Shown piece by piece: positions 60,568-64,000 of a stretch of DNA of 64,000 nt (positions are counted from its first letter, which is position 1; the number at the start of each line of letters is the position of its first letter). Below the pieces are notes generated by a model. The model did not search any database and was not told the DNA's origin. It was given only the letters and a program-made list of their open reading frames with translations. This DNA is from Anaerolineaceae bacterium. Lineage in GTDB: Bacteria; Chloroflexota; Anaerolineae; Aggregatilineales; Phototrophicaceae. The position numbers and the translations under genes were made by a program. The stretch spans positions 1 to 64,000 of the forward strand of contig JAPOVC010000006.1 in assembly GCA_026708325.1 (NCBI GenBank), read 5' to 3'.

Positions 60568-62481
60568 ATGGTCCCGCTCTCTATCATGTTCATCGTGGGC
60601 AGTGTGCTGCTGGGCGCCGGCGCCCTGCTGGCGCCGGCCCTGCCAGGTGCTGTGGCGCGTATCGGTCTGGGCGCCGCGCTGACCCTGGCGCTGGTGCTCT
60701 GCGGCGCGCTGGCCTGGACGATGTTGTTCGGCTGGGACACCCTGATCATCGACTACCTGCTCTTCGCCCTGGTCACCGCGGTGCTGCTGGGCGGGACCCT
60801 GGGCCGGGGGCATCTGGCCCGCGCGCGCGAGGGCGCGGACGCCGGCGACGCCGACATCGCCTGGCCGGGCAGGACGGAACTGGCCCTGTTCGCGCTGGCG
60901 GCCGCCCTTTTCGCCCTGCCCGTGCTGTTGCTGCCTGCCCCGCCGGACACCGACGCCCAGGGTTTCGGCTATCTGGCGCTGATGACCCGTCTGGGCGGCA
61001 GCCTGGACAATCTGGCGCCCTTTCACCCGGAGATCGACTACCTCTACGCGCCGGGGTTCAGCGCCCTCGTGGCCTGGCTCAGCGAAAAGCTGGGCCATCC
61101 CCTGCATCAGGTGATGTTCGCCTTCGCGGCAGTGCTGGGCCTGATCAACGTCTGGCTGGCCCATGACCTGGGGGGAGACCTCGGCGGCCGCGACCTGGGG
61201 CGCGCCGTGGCCCTGGCCATGGGCGGCGGCCTGGGCCTGTACCTCGCCTTCCTCGACTCGCACTTCACGACCCTGCTGGCGCTGGTCTACACCCAGGGCT
61301 TCGTGCTCTGCGCGCTGCGTTACCAGCGCGACGGCGAGCGCATGGACCTGGCCTGCGCCGGTCTGTTCCTGGCCGCCGTGGTACTCTCCCATCCGGATAC
61401 CACGATCATCCTGGCCCTTGGCTTCGGCCCCTGGCTGGTGAGTATGTGGGCGGGCGAGCCCCGTCCGGAGCTGCGGCGCTGGCTCCTGTTGCTGCTCGCC
61501 GCGCCGCTGCTGGCCCTGCTGCTCATCAGTCCCTGGCTGCTGCGCATCATGCCGCTGCTGGGCGGGGAGATCGTCTCGCCCTTCACGCGCAGTTCCTCAT
61601 ACGCCCTGACGATGCTCGTCTTTCACGGGGTCTGGAGCTGGCCGCTGGCGTTGATCGGGGCGCGGGCGGGCTGGCGCCATCAACAACAGGCGACCCTGCT
61701 GGCGCTCGGCTGGCTGCTCCTGTGCGCGGATTTCGCCTTTCTCGGCGTCAGCGAGCGCATCGCGCCCTGGCTGCCGCTCTTCCACTACGACTATCCCTTC
61801 AGCATCGCCTGGCACGGGCCGATCATCCCCCTCAGCCTGCTGGCGGGGCAGGGCCTGCTGGCGCTTTGGCACAGGGTCGAGGCGCGCTGGCCGGAATGGC
61901 CCTGGCGACGCGCGGGCCGTGCCGTGCTGGTCCTCGCCTTTCTGCTGGTGGCGGGCGCGCTGCTGTTCCCGTCGCAGTTGCTGGCCTTCAGCAAGGGGCG
62001 CATCGGCGTTCACGGCGTCTTCGCCTCGCAGGCCGACGTGGCGGCCATGACCTGGCTGCGCGAGAACACGCCGCCCGACGCCCGCGTGCTCAACTTCCCC
62101 GGCAGCGAGGCGGGCAGTTCCTGGGAAGGCGACTGGGCGGCGGTGATCAGCGAGCGCGACAGCGTCTACTATCGCGGCCAGCCCTTCTTCCGCGGCGACG
62201 AGGCCAGCCTGGCCGGGCAGGAGCGGCTGCGAGCCTTCTGGCTGGACCCCGCCGACCCGGCGCAGGAAGCGGCGCTGATCGAGGCCGGCATCGATTACGT
62301 GCTGGTGCCGCAGATCGTGGCGGCGCCGGAGAGCTTCGCCCAGGCCTGGCGCTGGCACGAGCCCGACGCCTGGAAGCTGCCCATGGCCTCGACGGTGGCC
62401 GAGGCAGTTTACCTGGAGCGAGTCTTCGAGCAGGACGGCGCGCAGGTCTATGCCCTGCGCGTGGAGGGCGACGATGGCTGA
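60568..62481 (+). CDS. Polytopic membrane protein, glycosyltransferase-like
   Basis: 637 aa. About 13-14 hydrophobic helices fill residues 1-490; a soluble C-terminal domain (about 500-637) follows, beginning with MTWLRENTPPDARVLNFPGS, as in many bacterial membrane glycosyltransferase-like (ArnT/DUF6541-like) proteins. A conserved Asp pair for the sugar donor is not clear (PPDTDAQG near 130 is a candidate). Stop overlaps the acyltransferase start by eight bases. Confidence 0.65.
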   Translation: MVPLSIMFIVGSVLLGAGALLAPALPGAVARIGLGAALTLALVLCGALAWTMLFGWDTLIIDYLLFALVTAVLLGGTLGRGHLARAREGADAGDADIAWPGRTELALFALAAALFALPVLLLPAPPDTDAQGFGYLALMTRLGGSLDNLAPFHPEIDYLYAPGFSALVAWLSEKLGHPLHQVMFAFAAVLGLINVWLAHDLGGDLGGRDLGRAVALAMGGGLGLYLAFLDSHFTTLLALVYTQGFVLCALRYQRDGERMDLACAGLFLAAVVLSHPDTTIILALGFGPWLVSMWAGEPRPELRRWLLLLLAAPLLALLLISPWLLRIMPLLGGEIVSPFTRSSSYALTMLVFHGVWSWPLALIGARAGWRHQQQATLLALGWLLLCADFAFLGVSERIAPWLPLFHYDYPFSIAWHGPIIPLSLLAGQGLLALWHRVEARWPEWPWRRAGRAVLVLAFLLVAGALLFPSQLLAFSKGRIGVHGVFASQADVAAMTWLRENTPPDARVLNFPGSEAGSSWEGDWAAVISERDSVYYRGQPFFRGDEASLAGQERLRAFWLDPADPAQEAALIEAGIDYVLVPQIVAAPESFAQAWRWHEPDAWKLPMASTVAEAVYLERVFEQDGAQVYALRVEGDDG

Positions 62482-63346
62482 ACCCTCGCATTCCGATTTC
62501 GCGCTGGCCCTGCGCCACAACGCGCGCGACATGCTTGGCGCTTTCGTCCCGCGCTACCCGGAGGCCGCCCTGCCGCTGGTGCGCGGGCCGGCGCGGGATA
62601 TCACGCGCCTGGTCTTTCAATACGAGCGAATGGTGGGCGACACGGACCTGGTGCAGGCCTCGCAGTGGCTCCTGCCCTCCTTCACGCGCAGTGTCCAGCC
62701 GCTCAACCTGCCGGACCCGCCGCTCCCGCCCGGTCAGCCGCTGCTGGTGCTCGGCAACCACGCGGGGGTCATGGACGCCATGGCGCTATTCGCCTGGCTG
62801 CATCGGCCGGACCTGAAGGTCATCACCGCCGAACGTCCGATTTTGACGCTGCTGCCCAATATCGCGCAGCATTTGATTCTGCTGCCGGACACCGGCGAGC
62901 GGCGCGTTTCTGCCTTGCGCAGGGCCCTGGCGCATTTGCGGGGCGGGGGCGCGCTGCTGAACTTCCCCGCCGGGCGCATCGAGCCGGACCCGGCCTGGTA
63001 CGACAGCGCGCCGGAGTCGCTGGCGGACTGGTCGGCGGAGGGCATCGAGCTCTTCGCGCGCCAGGTGCCCGCGCTGACGATTCTGCCTGTGGCGGTCAGC
63101 GGCGTGATTTCGGCGCGCGCCCTGCGCTCGGCGCCGGCGCGCTTCTATAGAGAAGGACGGCGTCGTTCCTGGGTGGCGGCCACGCTGCAGGTGATGTTCA
63201 GTCGCTGGCGCGACAGCGAGGTGACCCTGCGCTTCGGCGATCCGCTGGCAGCCAGCCCGGGCGTCGCGGCGCAGGTGCTGGCGACGATGGAGATTCTGCT
63301 GCGCGCGTCCCTACGCGAGGGGTCGGGCAGGGCGGGGGCGTGGTGA
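62474..63346 (+). CDS. PlsC-like 1-acylglycerol-3-phosphate acyltransferase family protein
   Basis: 290 aa. HAGVMD (HX4D, catalytic) lies near residue 96, followed by NFPAGRIEPDP (the EGTR-like phosphate site). Transfers an acyl chain, probably to a lipid acceptor. The start overlaps the end of the preceding membrane protein gene, so both may act on the same envelope lipid or glycolipid. Confidence 0.82.
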   Translation: MAEPSHSDFALALRHNARDMLGAFVPRYPEAALPLVRGPARDITRLVFQYERMVGDTDLVQASQWLLPSFTRSVQPLNLPDPPLPPGQPLLVLGNHAGVMDAMALFAWLHRPDLKVITAERPILTLLPNIAQHLILLPDTGERRVSALRRALAHLRGGGALLNFPAGRIEPDPAWYDSAPESLADWSAEGIELFARQVPALTILPVAVSGVISARALRSAPARFYREGRRRSWVAATLQVMFSRWRDSEVTLRFGDPLAASPGVAAQVLATMEILLRASLREGSGRAGAW

Positions 63347-63413
63347 AGGGCAACATCAACAGGAGAAGCGCCAACGTCTTGTCCCGTCTGGCCGCAAAAG
63401 GTGGAGTTGAAGC

Positions 63414-64000
63414 ATGCAGCCCCTGACTTTCGTACACATCAGCGATTCGCACGTGCTGACCGACCCGACCCGAAGGGGCTGGCATCGCGGTCCCCCGTTG
63501 CCGGGCGCCGAAGCATTGGTTCGCGAGATTGAGACTCTGCCCGCGCCGGTTGATTTCGTGCTGCATAGCGGCGACGTCAACCACGATCCGGAACAGGAGG
63601 ATGAATATCGGCTATCGCTTGAGCTTTACCGCCAGTTGAGCGTGCCGGTGCATTTCCTGCCGGGCAACCACGACCGGAGCCGCTGGCTGCAGCGCGTTCT
63701 GCGGGGCGTCGAAGATCCCGGCCCTCACGCCGACCAGGAATTCGAGGCTGGCGGCGTCCAGTTCCTCTTGCTGGACAGTAGCGTCACGGACGCGGACATT
63801 AACGAGGGCCACGGTCGCCTGGAGCCGGAGCAGCTGGCCTGGCTGGAGGAGCGCTGCGCGGCGCCGGACAGTCGTCCGCTGGTGGTGGCGCTGCATCACC
63901 ACCCGCTGGCTATTGACGTGACCTGGCTGGACGACCTGATTTTGCGCAACGGGGGTGCGTTGCACGAGATATTGCTGCTGGCGCGGCGTCGCTTGCGCTG
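63414..64000 (+). CDS. Calcineurin-like (CpdA-type) phosphoesterase, 3' end cut by window
   Basis: At least 195 codons, open to the window end. Metal motifs: SDSHVL (DxH), HSGDVNHD, PGNHDRS and LHHHPL, as in cyclic-nucleotide phosphodiesterases of the CpdA group. ATG 63414 with GTGGAG nine bases upstream. The last one or two motifs (GHxH) are beyond the window. Confidence 0.85.
   Translation, partial: MQPLTFVHISDSHVLTDPTRRGWHRGPPLPGAEALVREIETLPAPVDFVLHSGDVNHDPEQEDEYRLSLELYRQLSVPVHFLPGNHDRSRWLQRVLRGVEDPGPHADQEFEAGGVQFLLLDSSVTDADINEGHGRLEPEQLAWLEERCAAPDSRPLVVALHHHPLAIDVTWLDDLILRNGGALHEILLLARRRLR

Noticed and set aside
60472..61392. N-terminal extension of the solute-binding protein by 307 codons
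   Set aside because: The added part is Gln/Arg/His-rich antisense of the divergent membrane protein gene; the signal peptide and AGGAG define the start at 60471.

Overview
This is a GC-rich bacterial chromosome segment with dense coding and many genes in overlapping stop/start operons. No rRNA is present, so the lineage call is an inference. The gene style suggests Chloroflexota (Anaerolineae-like) at moderate-to-low confidence: SH3b and CARDB-type lipoproteins, an M28 peptidase lipoprotein, MutS2, a single-gene ChlI/ChlD chelatase, a combined homocysteine methyltransferase/MTHFR, and a polytopic ORF with a C-terminal beta-sandwich. Recurrent TATACT or TACAAT -10 boxes, often preceded by TGN, fit a housekeeping sigma-70 system. 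Several lie so close to the ATG that the mRNAs are probably leaderless.

Layout. 0-2.3 kb: two tandem secreted L,D-transpeptidases, the first cut by the window edge. 2.3-10.2 kb (minus): a tRNA-Thr/Tyr/Thr - rpmG - tRNA-Trp - secE - nusG - rplK - rplA unit. Beyond rplA lies a rearranged stretch in which a 562-aa membrane protein occurs twice, separated by a scar made of a broken rplA 3' end joined to the start of surE; intact surE follows. 10.3-15.3 kb (minus): heterodimeric ABC exporter, amidase and a glutaredoxin-like protein. 15.5-17.5 kb: a GmrSD-type DUF262/DUF1524 protein. 17.5-25.9 kb: alpha-carbonic anhydrase, a chlD-type chelatase gene with a likely programmed -1 frameshift, a CE15-like esterase, a PhyH dioxygenase, an acyltransferase and a YitJ-like methionine enzyme.

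26.0-30.9 kb: metH, whose 3' end was invaded by a 1.3-kb AT-rich cassette of two genes (DUF5343-like plus a DUF4145/HEPN-like protein). The cassette is flanked by a perfect 59-bp direct repeat that rebuilds the metH C terminus. 31-33.2 kb: a Fic protein and a VapBC-like pair whose PIN toxin carries an in-frame stop. 33-41.9 kb: TIM-barrel isomerase, priA, M28 peptidase, moaB, a decayed RelE-type toxin, sixA, tRNA-Gly and an MFS transporter. 41.8-48.8 kb: pentapeptide protein, sbcCD and divergent mutS2. 48.8-64 kb: OppD/OppF ATPases, a SWIM protein, lipoproteins, a trypsin-like protease with a free-standing copy of its N-terminal domain, prmC, yjjX, an Opp-type binding protein, a polytopic membrane protein with a PlsC-like acyltransferase, and a phosphodiesterase cut by the window end.

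How the genes work together: translation and secretion (2-10 kb), methionine and one-carbon metabolism (23.6-31 kb), DNA repair and replication restart (priA, sbcCD, mutS2) and oligopeptide uptake (OppDF, OppA-like) form the conserved backbone. Accessory and defence-like genes sit in visibly lower-GC pockets at 15.5-17.5, 26.1-27.4, 31-33.1 and 38.8-39.5 kb. The best candidates for something new are the metH cassette, the chelatase frameshift, and the rplA-surE duplication whose dead flanks are far better conserved than the genes between them.
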